A stretch of DNA of 64,000 bases from Cesiribacteraceae bacterium YIM B00369 (GTDB lineage: Bacteria; Bacteroidota; Bacteroidia; Cytophagales; Cyclobacteriaceae). Positions 26,188-36,091 of this stretch are shown here, in pieces; position 1 is the stretch's first letter; every line of letters starts with the position of its first letter. Location: NCBI GenBank assembly GCA_017948555.1, contig JAFMYY010000010.1, positions 83,927 through 147,926 of the forward strand, read 5' to 3'. The notes beneath the pieces are model-generated. The model had not been told where the DNA came from, searched no databases, and saw only the letters and a program-made list of their open reading frames with translations. The position numbers and the translations under genes were made by a program.

Positions 26188-26615
26188 AGGTAATTAAAAT
26201 TTCCGGGCAGGCTGAGCTTGACCAGGCATTCGCAATAAGAAGAAAAGTATTTGTGGAAGAACAGCAGGTAAGTGCTGAAGATGAGTATGATGAATTTGAA
26301 GATTCAGCTGTTCATTTTCTAGTACTTAACAGCGGTGGGAAAGCCTGTGGTACCGCCCGCTGGCGGTTTACCGGTAAAGGAATTAAGCTGGAACGCTTTG
26401 CTGTTTTGGCAGAGTGTAGGGGAAGTGGGGCCGGAAGTGCCCTTGTTCAGGCGGTTCTTGATGATATTGAAAAGGCTGGTAATCGTGCAGGTAAGGTTTT
26501 ATACCTGCACGCACAACTTCCTGCGGTTCCGCTGTATTCCAGATTTGGTTTCAGGCCGGAAGGTGAGCAGTTTGAGGAATGTGGAATCATGCATTATAAG
26601 ATGATAAAAAAATAA
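26184..26615 (+). CDS. GNAT family N-acetyltransferase
   Basis: 143 residues. GNAT fold: KISGQAELDQAFAIRRKVFVEEQQV (ElaA/PhnO-like start), a central strand HFLVLNSGGKACGTARWRF, then LERFAVLAECRGSGAGSALV, which carries the acetyl-CoA pyrophosphate loop (RGSGAG), and YSRFGFRPEGEQFEECGI. The acceptor is unknown. Its ATG overlaps the phoH stop and its own stop lies in the stem of the following terminator. Confidence 0.85.
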   Translation: MKVIKISGQAELDQAFAIRRKVFVEEQQVSAEDEYDEFEDSAVHFLVLNSGGKACGTARWRFTGKGIKLERFAVLAECRGSGAGSALVQAVLDDIEKAGNRAGKVLYLHAQLPAVPLYSRFGFRPEGEQFEECGIMHYKMIKK

Positions 26616-26645
26616 GCGTTGCTGTAAAAGCAACGCTTATTTTTT
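26611..26645. terminator. Bidirectional rho-independent terminator
   Basis: A 12-bp perfect stem AATAAGCGTTGC / GCAACGCTTATT with a 7-nt loop, T run on one side and A run on the other, between convergent genes. The left arm contains the GNAT stop codon. Confidence 0.92.
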
Positions 26646-26675
26646 ATGTTTATGTTTTGATTAAATTGTAGTCAA

Positions 26676-27305
26676 TTAAAATCCATCACCATCTCTGGTA
26701 CCTGTTCCCGGAGCAACTCCTCTCACATCTTCTGAGCTCTCCATGTTATTTTCAGTTTCAGGACTCACCTCATTGTTGATACCCCTGTTTCTCAGTTCAT
26801 CCCAGTCGCGTTCAAAACCACGGAGAGATTCATTGGTTTCATTGCGTACATTTTCCCAGTTATCCTGAGTAGATGTTTCAAGCTCTTCCAGTTTGTTGCT
26901 CAGCTCTTCACGGTTCTTCTGAATATCTTCACGAATATCGGCTAAATCGCCTTTTATGTCTCCATTTTCATCAGAAGCCCTTTGTTCTAACTGCTTAAGG
27001 CTCTGTTCAGCACGCTCAAGGTCGTTTTTAACCCTCTCCACTACAACATCGCGCTCTTCATAAGAATACTCGCGGTTATAGTCGTAATTATCAGCTTCGG
27101 TGGTTTGGTACTCACCTTCCTGATAAGTTACGCTCGGGTCGTTTATATTAGCACCCTCATTAGTTTCAGTTTCATACATATTCTCAGCTTCTCTCTGAGT
27201 TGACTGATTACTTCTTGTATCTGTATCGCAGCTGGCAAAGGTAAAGGCCAGTGCCCCGGCTATAAGTAATGAACCGTTTTTGCCAAAAATGTTTGTCATT
27301 TTCAT
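26676..27305 (-). CDS. Acidic coiled-coil lipoprotein
   Basis: 209 residues. Signal peptide with lipobox FASC (Cys26). Next comes a disordered acidic part rich in Glu, Asn and Thr, then from ~residue 85 to ~170 a heptad-like helix (VKNDLERAEQSLKQLEQRA, then DIREDIQKNREELSNKLEEL and RNETNESLRGFERDW). The C-terminus is a Gly/Asp/Thr-rich tail. No enzymatic motif. Such proteins are often stress-linked envelope lipoproteins in Cytophagales. It lies 46 bp after the MscS stop on the same strand, so the two probably form an operon involved in envelope or osmotic stress (inference). Confidence 0.72.
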   Translation of the reverse strand: MKMTNIFGKNGSLLIAGALAFTFASCDTDTRSNQSTQREAENMYETETNEGANINDPSVTYQEGEYQTTEADNYDYNREYSYEERDVVVERVKNDLERAEQSLKQLEQRASDENGDIKGDLADIREDIQKNREELSNKLEELETSTQDNWENVRNETNESLRGFERDWDELRNRGINNEVSPETENNMESSEDVRGVAPGTGTRDGDGF

Positions 27306-27351
27306 AATTAAAAAATTTTGGTTTCACTACCTGGTTATACGAACTCAGAAA

Positions 27352-28242
27352 CTAAAGGTTATCTTTGGGCCAGACCTCGTTTAATTTTTCGCCGCCTTTA
27401 ATGCCAAAGTCCAGTGTCCTGATCGGGAATGGAATCATAATATCATTCTCATCATAGGTTTTCTTAATGGCCATTATTGCCTCGCTTTTCGCTTTAAGGT
27501 ATTGCGGCTGTTTGGAAAAATCAATCCAGAACCTGACCTTGAAGTTGATGGAGCTGTCTCCAAACTCATTGTAATACAGGGAAATGTCATCGTCCGGAAG
27601 TACATAGTCCAGGCTTTTAACCGCCTCAAGGGTAAGGTTCTTTACCTTTTCAAGATCATCGCCATAAGAAACACCTACTTCCAGGTCTACCCTTCTTTTT
27701 CCCAGTCTGCTGTAGTTGGTAATCGTGTTCTGGAAAACCTCTTTATTTGGAATAATCTGGTATTGTCCCTCAAAGGAGCGAATTACAGTAGCCCTGAGAT
27801 TCATTTCATGAACAATGCCCATTTTGTCCTGCGATTCAATAATATCGCCCTCCCGGAAGGGAACGCGGATGGCCATGATAATGCCCGCCATAAAGTTTGC
27901 TGCAATATCCTGGAATGCAAAACCCAGAGCCAGACCAATAATACCGGCACCGGCAAGGAGGGAGGTAACGGCAGTGTCCAGCTTTAAAATTCCCAGGGCA
28001 ATAAAAGTGGCAACCAGTATAATAATGATATAAACCGTGTTCACCACCAGGTTAAGCAAAGTAGCATGGCCCGTTACCTTGCGCATTAACTTATTAATAA
28101 GGTTGCGTACCATTTTAGCAACGAAATACCCTATTAATATTATTAAAATAGCCAGCCCCAGGTTAGGCAGCATTATAATTAAATTTCTTATCCAGGTTTC
28201 GAGCTTCTCAATAACTAGCTCAAGAGCATTACTAATGTCCAT
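27352..28242 (-). CDS. Small-conductance mechanosensitive channel, MscS family
   Basis: 296 residues. Three N-terminal membrane helices, the third being the Gly/Ala-packed pore helix (SLLAGAGIIGLALGFAFQDIAANFMAG), followed by the beta domain (REGDIIESQDKMGIVHEMNLRATVIR) and the C-terminal alpha/beta vestibule. Length and order are those of E. coli MscS. The channel opens on membrane tension to release solutes at hypo-osmotic shock. Upstream of the coiled-coil lipoprotein gene. Confidence 0.92.
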   Translation of the reverse strand: MDISNALELVIEKLETWIRNLIIMLPNLGLAILIILIGYFVAKMVRNLINKLMRKVTGHATLLNLVVNTVYIIIILVATFIALGILKLDTAVTSLLAGAGIIGLALGFAFQDIAANFMAGIIMAIRVPFREGDIIESQDKMGIVHEMNLRATVIRSFEGQYQIIPNKEVFQNTITNYSRLGKRRVDLEVGVSYGDDLEKVKNLTLEAVKSLDYVLPDDDISLYYNEFGDSSINFKVRFWIDFSKQPQYLKAKSEAIMAIKKTYDENDIMIPFPIRTLDFGIKGGEKLNEVWPKDNL

Positions 28243-28412
28243 GTAGCAGCTTTAAAGTTTTAATATTCCATTAACAGATTGTTTCCTGAAATGTTGGCCG
28301 GAATTTAATATGGACTGTTTACCGCTGTGCTCCTTTAACAGAAACCGGATTAACAGGTTAAGAAAGAAGAGAAGGTAGTCGCCTGGCAGCCTTCCCTGTT
28401 ATAATTCTTTTG

Positions 28413-30515
28413 ATGCCCATGAAGCTCCGGACTGCTTACCCTTTTGTGCGCTATGTATTATTCCTCATTACGGGCATCCTGGCAGCTATGCATGCCCCTT
28501 TCAAAACACATTTCCACTGGCACATTGTATTTGCTGTTGCATTAGCCATTGCGGTCTGTTTCCTGGTAAGGCATAAGATTCCCCGGTTCAGGCTTGTGGA
28601 GGGAGTGTTAGGTGCTGCTTTGCTTTTTACCTTTGGCATTGCCTTAACAAGGGAAAAACAGGAGTCGGCACAAATAAATAAGCTGCCCGAAACAGAAGCT
28701 TACTGGCTTATAGAAGCAGAGTCGGAAGGTAAGGAAACTCCCAAAACCATTAAACTGGAGGCGAAAGTGCTGGCGCTTAAAGATAAGGGGAGCTGGCAAA
28801 AGTCAGGTGGTAAAGTTATTTTGTACATTAGAAAAGGGGAAGACTTGCCTGAATTCCGGTATGGTGCATCGTATATAATAAAAGCCCGTTTAATGCCTGT
28901 TCCTGAACCGCTGAACCCTTCCGTTTTTAACTACAGTGCTTATATGGCAGCTAAAGGAGTGGGTTATCAGTCATTTATCGGGGCAGGGGATATCCTGCGG
29001 ACAAATAAAGAACCACGCTTTTCTTTAGTGGCAGAGGCCGTTACCCTCAGGAACAGAGCCGCTGCAACAATACAACGGTGGGTGGAAGGGCAGCAGGAAA
29101 AGGCAATTATACAAACCCTCGTTCTGGGAGCCCGCGAAACACTTGATGAAGAAATTAAGCAAGCCTATGCTACGGCCGGTGTAATGCATGTGCTGGCTGT
29201 ATCGGGACTGCATGTGGGGTTTATATTTGGATTCCTGAATTTCCTGTTCAGTTTAGGGCAGCGCAACCCTTTCATACGGTGGGGGAGCTTTGTAATGATA
29301 GTGCTGGCACTCTGGAGTTACGCCCTCATGGCCGGCTTGTCGCCTTCTGTAATCAGGGCTGCCTGGATGTTTACCATGCTGGATCTTGCGCTTAAAATGA
29401 AACGAAAATCCGGTACTTACAACACCCTTGCAGTAGCAGCTTTTGCTTTGCTGGTCCGGAACCCATACAATTTAAGCGCAGTGGGCTTTCAGCTTTCCTT
29501 TCTTGCAGTGGCGGGAATTGTTTACTTAGGATCCCGGCTTAATTCCCTGTACAGCGGTAAAAATATAATTATCAGGTATTTTTGGGGCTTGCTGGCTGTT
29601 TCCATTGCAGCTCAGCTGGCGACTTTTCCTTTAGGGCTATATTATTTCGGTCAGTTTCCTGCTTACTTTTTTGTAACTAATCTGCTGGTGGTGCCTGCCG
29701 CAGGCCTCATTCTGGGGCTGGGCTTTCTGTTGCTGTTTTCCAGCCTTATCAGTAACTGGCTTGCTGCAGGGGTGGGCTGGTTATTAAACAGCCTCATGAA
29801 ATCAGTGAACACATTTGTGTTTTTTGCAGAAAGCCTTCCTTTCAGCAAACTGAATGCTTCCATAAACGAATTTCAATTGTTTCTCCTGTCTGGCATAATT
29901 GCAGGGATACTTCTTCTGTTTCATTTCAGGAAATTTGGCTATGCAGTTTTTTTCTTTCTTTTTGCTGGCCTTTTAACCGGAAATTTAATTTACACCAGCC
30001 GGGAGAGGAAGGAACAGAAAAAGCTGATCGTATATCATATACCCGCATATACAGCTGTGCAGTTGATTGATGGTGATAAGGAGTTTTTCCTTAAAGATGA
30101 ACAATTACCTCCTGATCAGCTGAAATTTCAGGTGCAGCCCCACAGGGCAGCATTGGGTTTTTCTGCTGCAGGGGATTATGGTATTGGAGAAACCAGCTTT
30201 CAGCCTGCCATTTTCCGGGGAGAAGGCTATACTTTGGTGGTGTGGCGGGGAGTAAGCCTGCTCCTGATTGATGATAAATTCAGAAAAGTATGTGGTGCAG
30301 GAGAGCCGGTAATAGTGGATTATATGCTAGTCAGCCGGGGCAGTATAAAAAACTGGAAAGAAATAAGTACTTGTTTTCAGGCGAAAAAAATCCTGATTGA
30401 TGGTTCCACCCGGGATTACCTGGCGAAAAATTTCCAGCAACGGGCAGAAGGTTTAAATTTAGATTATCATATTACAGCAGAAAAGGGAGCTTTTATGTTG
30501 GACCTGAACCCTTAG
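28413..30515 (+). CDS. comEC: ComEC/Rec2 family DNA-uptake channel protein
   Basis: 700 residues from ATG 28413 (ATG 28419 is an alternative). Polytopic: two or three N-terminal helices and an OB-like DUF4131 part (KVLALKDKGSWQKSGGKVILYI), then the Competence domain with the diagnostic YATAGVMHVLAVSGLHVGFI and about seven further helices. The C-terminal ~180 residues are soluble but I find no HxHxDH metallo-beta-lactamase motif, unlike full-length Bacillus ComEC. This short form is common in Bacteroidota. It imports single-stranded DNA across the inner membrane during transformation. Confidence 0.87.
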   Translation: MPMKLRTAYPFVRYVLFLITGILAAMHAPFKTHFHWHIVFAVALAIAVCFLVRHKIPRFRLVEGVLGAALLFTFGIALTREKQESAQINKLPETEAYWLIEAESEGKETPKTIKLEAKVLALKDKGSWQKSGGKVILYIRKGEDLPEFRYGASYIIKARLMPVPEPLNPSVFNYSAYMAAKGVGYQSFIGAGDILRTNKEPRFSLVAEAVTLRNRAAATIQRWVEGQQEKAIIQTLVLGARETLDEEIKQAYATAGVMHVLAVSGLHVGFIFGFLNFLFSLGQRNPFIRWGSFVMIVLALWSYALMAGLSPSVIRAAWMFTMLDLALKMKRKSGTYNTLAVAAFALLVRNPYNLSAVGFQLSFLAVAGIVYLGSRLNSLYSGKNIIIRYFWGLLAVSIAAQLATFPLGLYYFGQFPAYFFVTNLLVVPAAGLILGLGFLLLFSSLISNWLAAGVGWLLNSLMKSVNTFVFFAESLPFSKLNASINEFQLFLLSGIIAGILLLFHFRKFGYAVFFFLFAGLLTGNLIYTSRERKEQKKLIVYHIPAYTAVQLIDGDKEFFLKDEQLPPDQLKFQVQPHRAALGFSAAGDYGIGETSFQPAIFRGEGYTLVVWRGVSLLLIDDKFRKVCGAGEPVIVDYMLVSRGSIKNWKEISTCFQAKKILIDGSTRDYLAKNFQQRAEGLNLDYHITAEKGAFMLDLNP

Positions 30516-30604
30516 TTCCGGATAGAAAAAAATTGCAAAAGAAACAGCTTACTCACCTTTTTGAAGTCAGGGACCAAAGACTAAACACCCATAACTGAAA
30601 AATT

Positions 30605-31378
30605 ATGCAGCACCTGAAATACTCAGTAAAAAACCGGATAGGAACTATAAGGCTTAACAGGCCGGATAAACGAAATGCGCTCAACTTTGAATTAGTGAGC
30701 GAGTTGCGGCAGGTATTCTCTGAGGCCGCAACTGATGAGCGGGTGAGGGTAATTGTGCTTACCGGCGAAGGAAAAGCTTTTTGCGCAGGGGCTGACCTTA
30801 CATATATACAGCAGTTGCAGCAAAATACATTTGAAGAAAACCTGGAAGACAGCCGCCACCTGAAGGAGCTGTTTTATGCGATCTATACACACCCAAAGGT
30901 GGTAATAGCGCAGGTGAACGGGCATGCGCTTGCAGGAGGCTGCGGGCTGGCTACCGTATGCGATTTTTCCTTTTCCGTTCCCGAAGCTAAATTCGGTTAT
31001 ACAGAAGTGAAAATAGGTTTTGTGCCTGCTATTGTAATGCAGTTCCTCATACGGAAAATAGGAGAGGGGAAAACCAAAGATCTGCTCCTGAGTGGCAGGA
31101 TTATTACAGCTGAAGAAGCAAAATATTACGGGCTTATTAATGAAGTAACAGAGGCAGATCAGCTGGAGCAGCGGGTAACGGAATTTGCCCTGGAGCTGAG
31201 CACCAACTGCAGCGGTGAGTCCATTGCCCTGACCAAAAAAATGATGGCAGCGGGACAGAGCAAATCTCTGGAAGAAGCCCTTGAATATGCTGCAGAAGGG
31301 AATGCCAAAGCCCGCGGAAACGCAGATTGTAAAAAAGGAATTGCCGCATTTCTGAATAAGGACGACATCAGCTGGTGA
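30605..31378 (+). CDS. Enoyl-CoA hydratase/isomerase family protein
   Basis: 257 residues, crotonase fold: IGTIRLNRPDKRNALNFELV, the oxyanion segment GKAFCAGADLTYIQQL, NGHALAGGCGLATVCDFS, and Glu in FGYTEVKIGFVPAIV at the catalytic position. The closest functional group by motif is methylglutaconyl-CoA hydratase (leucine degradation) or short-chain enoyl-CoA hydratase; I cannot choose by eye. Cytoplasmic. It follows comEC by ~90 bp, with a short low-complexity leader (ACCAAAGACTAAACACCC) before the start. Confidence 0.88.
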   Translation: MQHLKYSVKNRIGTIRLNRPDKRNALNFELVSELRQVFSEAATDERVRVIVLTGEGKAFCAGADLTYIQQLQQNTFEENLEDSRHLKELFYAIYTHPKVVIAQVNGHALAGGCGLATVCDFSFSVPEAKFGYTEVKIGFVPAIVMQFLIRKIGEGKTKDLLLSGRIITAEEAKYYGLINEVTEADQLEQRVTEFALELSTNCSGESIALTKKMMAAGQSKSLEEALEYAAEGNAKARGNADCKKGIAAFLNKDDISW

Positions 31379-31544
31379 TTTCTTTGGAGTAAAATCAATA
31401 GGATCATTAAAAAAGCTGTAACAGGATGGGTTTATTCATTCTGATTTTTTAAGTTTAACGGATCCTTTTTCTAAAAAATTGCATACGGGATTTTGTCAGT
31501 TTACCGCTCCGGGCATTTTTTATATTTCCGGGAAACATAAAAAT

Positions 31545-32894
31545 ATGTACAAAAGTAAAAGATATCCATGGGTAAAGGCAATGGCTGTTTACCTGTCTTT
31601 TTTTTCATTGGCAGCCTGTTCCATCATACAACCACAGGAAGCAAATGTAAGTATTATCCCCATTGCACCGGGCTGGGCCAACAATTCAGTTAACGCAGTA
31701 ATATTCAGGAAAAATTCTCTGGCCACGCATGAAAATACCCAGTATGCAGCTTTCTATGATCCGGAGCAGTATCTGGTACTGGCAAAGCGCAGGCACGGAA
31801 CAAAAGAGTGGGAGCTGAAGCGTAGTCCTTATAAGGGAAAAGCCACCGATGCACATAATACAATCAGCATAATGGTCGATGGTGAAGGCTATCTGCATGT
31901 TTCCTGGGACCATCATGGAAACCAGCTGCGTTATGCCCGCAGCCAAAGCGCCGGTTCGCTGGAGCTTAGCGAAAAGATGGAAATGACCGGATTGCGGGAA
32001 GATAATGTAACTTATCCTGAATTTTACAGGATGCCTGATGGTAATCTCCTTTTCTTTTACCGCTATGGAGCATCGGGCAGAGGAGACCTCGTGATAAACC
32101 GGTATGACCTGCAAACAAAACAGTGGACCCAACTGCAAAGTAACCTTATTGACGGAGAAGGGGAGCGGAATGCCTACTGGCAGAGCTATATGGATGCTGC
32201 GGGTACCCTGCATGTAAGCTGGGTATGGCGGGAAACCTGGAATGTTGCCAGTAATCATGACTTGTGCTATGCCCGCTCCCGGGATGGTGGCCGGACATGG
32301 GAAAATTCCAAAGGAGAAAAATACAGCCTTCCCATTAATATTAAAACAGCTGAAATCGCCCGGGCTATTCCCCAAAACAGTGAGCTGATTAACCAGACCT
32401 CCATGACTGCCGACAGTAAAGGAAACCCGGTAATTGCCACCTACTGGAGAGAGAAGGATTCAGCTATTCCGCAGTACCGGCTTGTGTACCATACAGGCAC
32501 GGAGTGGAAATCGCAGCAGGTATCGTCCCGCCAAACCCCATTCTCCTTGAGTGGTGGCGGAACCAAGCGCATTCCGGTTTCCAGACCGCAGGTAATGCTG
32601 CGCAGGAAAGGTAATAAAGAACAGGCCTTTCTTATTTTCCGGGATGCGGAGCGGCAGGAAAAAGTATCGGCGGCAAGCTGTTCTGATTTTCCCGGAGGAG
32701 ACTGGGAGGTGCTTGATCTTACTGAGATAGGAGTGGGTGCCTGGGAGCCATCTTACGATACGGAGTACTGGCAGCAGGAAGGCATCCTTAACCTTTTCCT
32801 CCAGAAGGTGGATCAGGTGGATGGAGAAGGGGTTGCGGAACGTGAACCCGAAATGACGGGGGTGCTGGAGTGGAAGCCCGCTATCGCAAAGTAG
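31545..32894 (+). CDS. BNR-4 family lipoprotein, candidate polysaccharide lyase (PUL gene)
   Basis: 449 residues from ATG 31545; an upstream in-frame ATG gives no signal peptide. Signal peptide with lipobox LAAC. The rest is a beta-propeller of the BNR-4 type: DAHNTISIMVDGEGYLHVSW, then TYPEFYRMPDGNLLFFYR and YGASGRGD. The PL24/PL25 ulvan lyases share this fold. H104 and H123/H124 are spaced ~20 residues apart, like the catalytic His pair I recall for those lyases, and Tyr/Arg (Y172, R173) follow. This makes a lyase acting on a uronic-acid polysaccharide plausible, but an inactive binding role is not excluded. It starts the PUL and is 65 bp upstream of the GH2 gene. Confidence 0.72.
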   Translation: MYKSKRYPWVKAMAVYLSFFSLAACSIIQPQEANVSIIPIAPGWANNSVNAVIFRKNSLATHENTQYAAFYDPEQYLVLAKRRHGTKEWELKRSPYKGKATDAHNTISIMVDGEGYLHVSWDHHGNQLRYARSQSAGSLELSEKMEMTGLREDNVTYPEFYRMPDGNLLFFYRYGASGRGDLVINRYDLQTKQWTQLQSNLIDGEGERNAYWQSYMDAAGTLHVSWVWRETWNVASNHDLCYARSRDGGRTWENSKGEKYSLPINIKTAEIARAIPQNSELINQTSMTADSKGNPVIATYWREKDSAIPQYRLVYHTGTEWKSQQVSSRQTPFSLSGGGTKRIPVSRPQVMLRRKGNKEQAFLIFRDAERQEKVSAASCSDFPGGDWEVLDLTEIGVGAWEPSYDTEYWQQEGILNLFLQKVDQVDGEGVAEREPEMTGVLEWKPAIAK

Positions 32895-32959
32895 AACATA
32901 ATAGTAGTATAAAATCAGGAACCGGAAACAGAAATCAAGAATCAGGAAAATATTTACCT

Positions 32960-35380
32960 ATGTTAAGACCTTTACTTTTTTTATTTATTGCGGCATTTTT
33001 TACCGCCTGCAATGAGCCTTTAACCCGCTCCAATACAACATCAACCCAAATAAATTTTAACGATAACTGGGAGTTTGTAAAAGATATAGACCCCACTGTT
33101 ACAGATGAACTGTTTTATACCACCAGCACCGATACTGCTGTTCGCTGGGAGCCTGTTTCCCTTCCGCACACTGCTCAGGTTGAGCCGCTCGTAATAAGCG
33201 GGAGACAGTGGCAGGGGACGTGCTTTTACCGCAAGTTTTTTGAGCTGCCAAAAGGGGATAAAGGACAACATATAGCCCTTAAGTTTGAAGCAGCCATGCA
33301 GGTGGCAGAGGTGTACCTGAACGGAAAAAGTATCTACAGGCATGCGGGCGGGTATTTGCCCTTTTATGTGGATATATCTGATGTGGCCCGTTTCGGGGAG
33401 CGTAATATTCTGCTTGTAAAACTGAATAACGAAGATAACCCTGCTGTTCCTCCCGGGAAGCCGCTCAGTGATCTGGATTTTAACATCTTCAGTGGTATTT
33501 ACAGGAATGTATACCTGATCAAAAAGAACAAGCTGCACATTTCTGATCCCATTGCTGCAGGGCGTGTAGCCGGCGGAGGAATTCTGCTTAACTACAGGAG
33601 CGTAACTAAAGAATCGGCTACCTTAATGGTGCAGACAGAGGTGAAGAATGAACACAACATGCCGCAGGAGGCAAGGTTAAGAACCGTTCTTTTAGACAGG
33701 CAGGGGAAAAGGCTGGCAGAGAATGTGTCGGAGATTCAGACGGTGGCAGATGGTGCTTATGGTACTTTTAAGCAGTATATAGAAATTGCCAGTCCGGAAC
33801 TCTGGACTCCGGAGAATCCTTACCTCTACACAGTTCGGGTAGAGCTCCTGAGCAGGGGGCGAAGCATGGGAAGCACCACCCTCAGAACGGGGGTAAGAAC
33901 CATCAGGTTTGAAAGGGATGGCTTTTACCTGAATGAGGAGAAATATTTTATCAGGGGAACCAACCGTCATCAGGAGTATCCCTATATAGGTTATGCGCTC
34001 TCAGATAATGCCCGCTACCGCGATGCTTATAAAATTAAAGAGGCCGGCTTTAACTTTGTGCGCCTTTCTCATTATCCGCAGTCACCGGCCTTTTTAGAGG
34101 CCTGCGACGAACTGGGTATCATGGTAATGGACGCCATCCCCGGCTGGCAGTATTTTGGCGATGAGCAGTTTCAGAAAAATGCACTTCAGGATGTACGGGA
34201 AATGGTGCGCCGCGACAGGAACCACCCTTGCGTTATTTTATGGGAGGCCTCCCTCAATGAAACACGGATGAGCAAAGAGTTTATGGAAGAAACCCACCAG
34301 GCTGTACATGAAGAGCTGCCTTTTAAAGGAGTGTATACCTGCGGCTGGAAAGATTATGCCTACGATGTGTTTATTCCGGCCCGCCAGCATGCCAAAGCCC
34401 CGGATTACTGGGGAAACTATAATAAAAGCAAGCCGCTGTTTATTGCTGAATACGGCGACTGGGAATATTATGCCCAGAATGCAGGATTTAACCAGAAAGC
34501 GTTCGGGGAGCTGAAAGAGGAGGAGAGAAGCTCCCGCCAGCTCCGTGGTGCCGGAGAAAAAAGATTGCTGCAGCAGGCGCTGAACTACCAGGAGGCGCAT
34601 AACAGTAACCTTGCCGGTCCTGCTGTGGGCGATGCTAACTGGCTTATGTTCGATTACAACAGGGGCTACGCTCAGGACCTTGAAGCATCGGGTATCAGCG
34701 ATATATTCCGCCTGCCAAAATTTGCATTCTATTTTTACCAGAGCCAGTATGGCCCCATTCAGCCCGGTCCTTTGCAGGAGAAAAGAAGTAAGCAGGTGTT
34801 TGGTAAGCCAATGGCTTTTATTGCCAGCTACTGGACTCCCACCTCAGTAAAGGAAGTAACTGTATATAGTAACTGTGAGGAAGTGGAGCTTTTCCTGAAC
34901 GGTAAATCCATTGCCCGCCAAAAGCCCGACCAAAATGTTTTCTCAAGCCATCTTAAACATCCTCCCTTTACCTTCTCCATTCCTGTTTTTATAGCCGGAG
35001 AATTAAGGGCGGCAGGTTATATTGATGGCAAAAGAGTTGCCGAAGATGTGAGGAGAACCCCCGAAAGCCCGCGGGCGATCAGGCTTACATTCGACAGGAG
35101 CGGTAAGGATGTAACTGCAGGCCAAAAAGATGTTGTTTTTGTTTATGCTGCTGTGGTGGACAGAAAAGGCACAGTGGTTCCGGATGCCGGAAATACCATT
35201 ACATTTACCATAGATAATGATGATGCAGCATTAACAGGCAGAAATCCGGTAGCAGCCGAAGCCGGAATTGCCACAGTGCTTTTAAGAGCCGGAGAAAAGC
35301 CGGGAAGGATAAAAGTAACAGCCTCAGCCGACGGCCTGGAAAGAGCAGAATTAATTATTGAAGTAAGAGAGGAAAAGTAG
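32960..35380 (+). CDS. Glycoside hydrolase family 2 lipoprotein
   Basis: 806 residues from ATG 32960. Lipobox FTAC (Cys16). GH2 domain order: sugar-binding jelly roll (~35-190: QWQGTCFYRKFFELP, YLNGKSIYRHAGGYLPFY), Ig-like domain (~200-310), TIM barrel starting at FYLNEEKYFIRGTNRHQEY, then C-terminal Ig-like and invasin-like domains. The acid/base is E434 (ASLNETR) and the nucleophile E497 (FIAEYGDWEY), so it should be active. Typical specificity is beta-galactosidase, beta-glucuronidase or beta-mannosidase; the PUL context favours action on oligosaccharides from a sulfated glycan. It is co-transcribed with the BNR-4 gene and ends at a strong terminator. Confidence 0.88.
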   Translation: MLRPLLFLFIAAFFTACNEPLTRSNTTSTQINFNDNWEFVKDIDPTVTDELFYTTSTDTAVRWEPVSLPHTAQVEPLVISGRQWQGTCFYRKFFELPKGDKGQHIALKFEAAMQVAEVYLNGKSIYRHAGGYLPFYVDISDVARFGERNILLVKLNNEDNPAVPPGKPLSDLDFNIFSGIYRNVYLIKKNKLHISDPIAAGRVAGGGILLNYRSVTKESATLMVQTEVKNEHNMPQEARLRTVLLDRQGKRLAENVSEIQTVADGAYGTFKQYIEIASPELWTPENPYLYTVRVELLSRGRSMGSTTLRTGVRTIRFERDGFYLNEEKYFIRGTNRHQEYPYIGYALSDNARYRDAYKIKEAGFNFVRLSHYPQSPAFLEACDELGIMVMDAIPGWQYFGDEQFQKNALQDVREMVRRDRNHPCVILWEASLNETRMSKEFMEETHQAVHEELPFKGVYTCGWKDYAYDVFIPARQHAKAPDYWGNYNKSKPLFIAEYGDWEYYAQNAGFNQKAFGELKEEERSSRQLRGAGEKRLLQQALNYQEAHNSNLAGPAVGDANWLMFDYNRGYAQDLEASGISDIFRLPKFAFYFYQSQYGPIQPGPLQEKRSKQVFGKPMAFIASYWTPTSVKEVTVYSNCEEVELFLNGKSIARQKPDQNVFSSHLKHPPFTFSIPVFIAGELRAAGYIDGKRVAEDVRRTPESPRAIRLTFDRSGKDVTAGQKDVVFVYAAVVDRKGTVVPDAGNTITFTIDNDDAALTGRNPVAAEAGIATVLLRAGEKPGRIKVTASADGLERAELIIEVREEK

Positions 35381-35490
35381 CAGCAGAGAAGCTGAGCAGA
35401 AAGCTTACTGTATGTTAAGCGTGTAGTACCTGGAACAAAACAGAGGTATAGAAAGCGGAGCACTGCCCGGAATACCTTTGTCCTGATGAA

Positions 35491-35524
35491 GCCCGTAAAA
35501 CCCTGCGTTTTACGGGCTTTTTTT
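35491..35524 (+). terminator. Rho-independent terminator after GH2
   Basis: A 10-bp perfect stem GCCCGTAAAA / TTTTACGGGC, 7-nt loop and seven T, 110 bp after the GH2 stop. Confidence 0.92.
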
Positions 35525-35674
35525 GCGTGCTCTTTTCAGGGAGAAACAGAAAATTAACAGCTGCAGGAAAAGAGAAAATTATTACAAAGTTTATAGGTAA
35601 GTATTTAATTAAGGATATTTTGCGATAATATGTGTTTGTAAAATAAGTAAAAGGCATATGGGCTAATAGGAGCA

Positions 35675-35690
35675 GGATACAGCAGGATAG
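35675..35690 (+). promoter_or_regulatory. GGATA direct-repeat motif, copy 1
   Basis: GGATACAGCAGGATAG: two GGATA half-sites with a 10-bp period (one helical turn). After 27 bp follows TTTAAA (35718-35723). The same arrangement precedes the other susC genes and the DUF4450 gene. It is a probable activator site, 402 bp before the ATG. Confidence 0.65.
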
Positions 35691-35994
35691 TGGTGGTGAT
35701 ATAAAATAATATATTGTTTTAAAATTATTTAATAAACCATCCTGTCAGGCTGGGTAGTGGTAAAGCAAACGGAGGTATAACCTTCTTGCTCTGTTAATAG
35801 AAGAATCGTTTTTTAATATAAAATTATTTACAGGCATTTTTCTTAACAACATTAATAATCCCTAAGGCGGAATTTCCTTCCGGATGAATCCGGTGAAGAT
35901 TAAAATATGCTTTTTAGTTCTTTTCTGTTCCTGAGCCTTTCCGGGAGTAGATTCAGGATTTTGTAATCCGGAGGTACTTTTACTCAAAAGGATA

Positions 35995-36006
35995 TCAATC
36001 GTTTGC
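35995..36006. promoter_or_regulatory. CG-centred palindrome, copy 1 (LacI-type operator candidate)
   Basis: TCAATCGTTTGC, 86 bp before the susC 1 ATG. It differs at two positions from the perfect GCAATCGATTGC found before susC 2. Confidence 0.55.
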
Positions 36007-36091
36007 ATGAGGATTTTAAGGGAAAATTTTAACTGATTTAACCAAACTTTTATATGTTTCATCTACACTTTTATTAATTAAAATTTCACCT

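Larger units (their letters stand above)
35525..36091. other. Leader region of susC 1
   Basis: About 570 bp, AT-rich, without a gene. It carries the GGATA direct repeat (35675-35690) with TTTAAA at 35718, the CG-centred palindrome variant (35995-36006), and a ~50-bp block from 36060 into the start of the gene that is nearly identical to the one before susC 2. Confidence 0.6.
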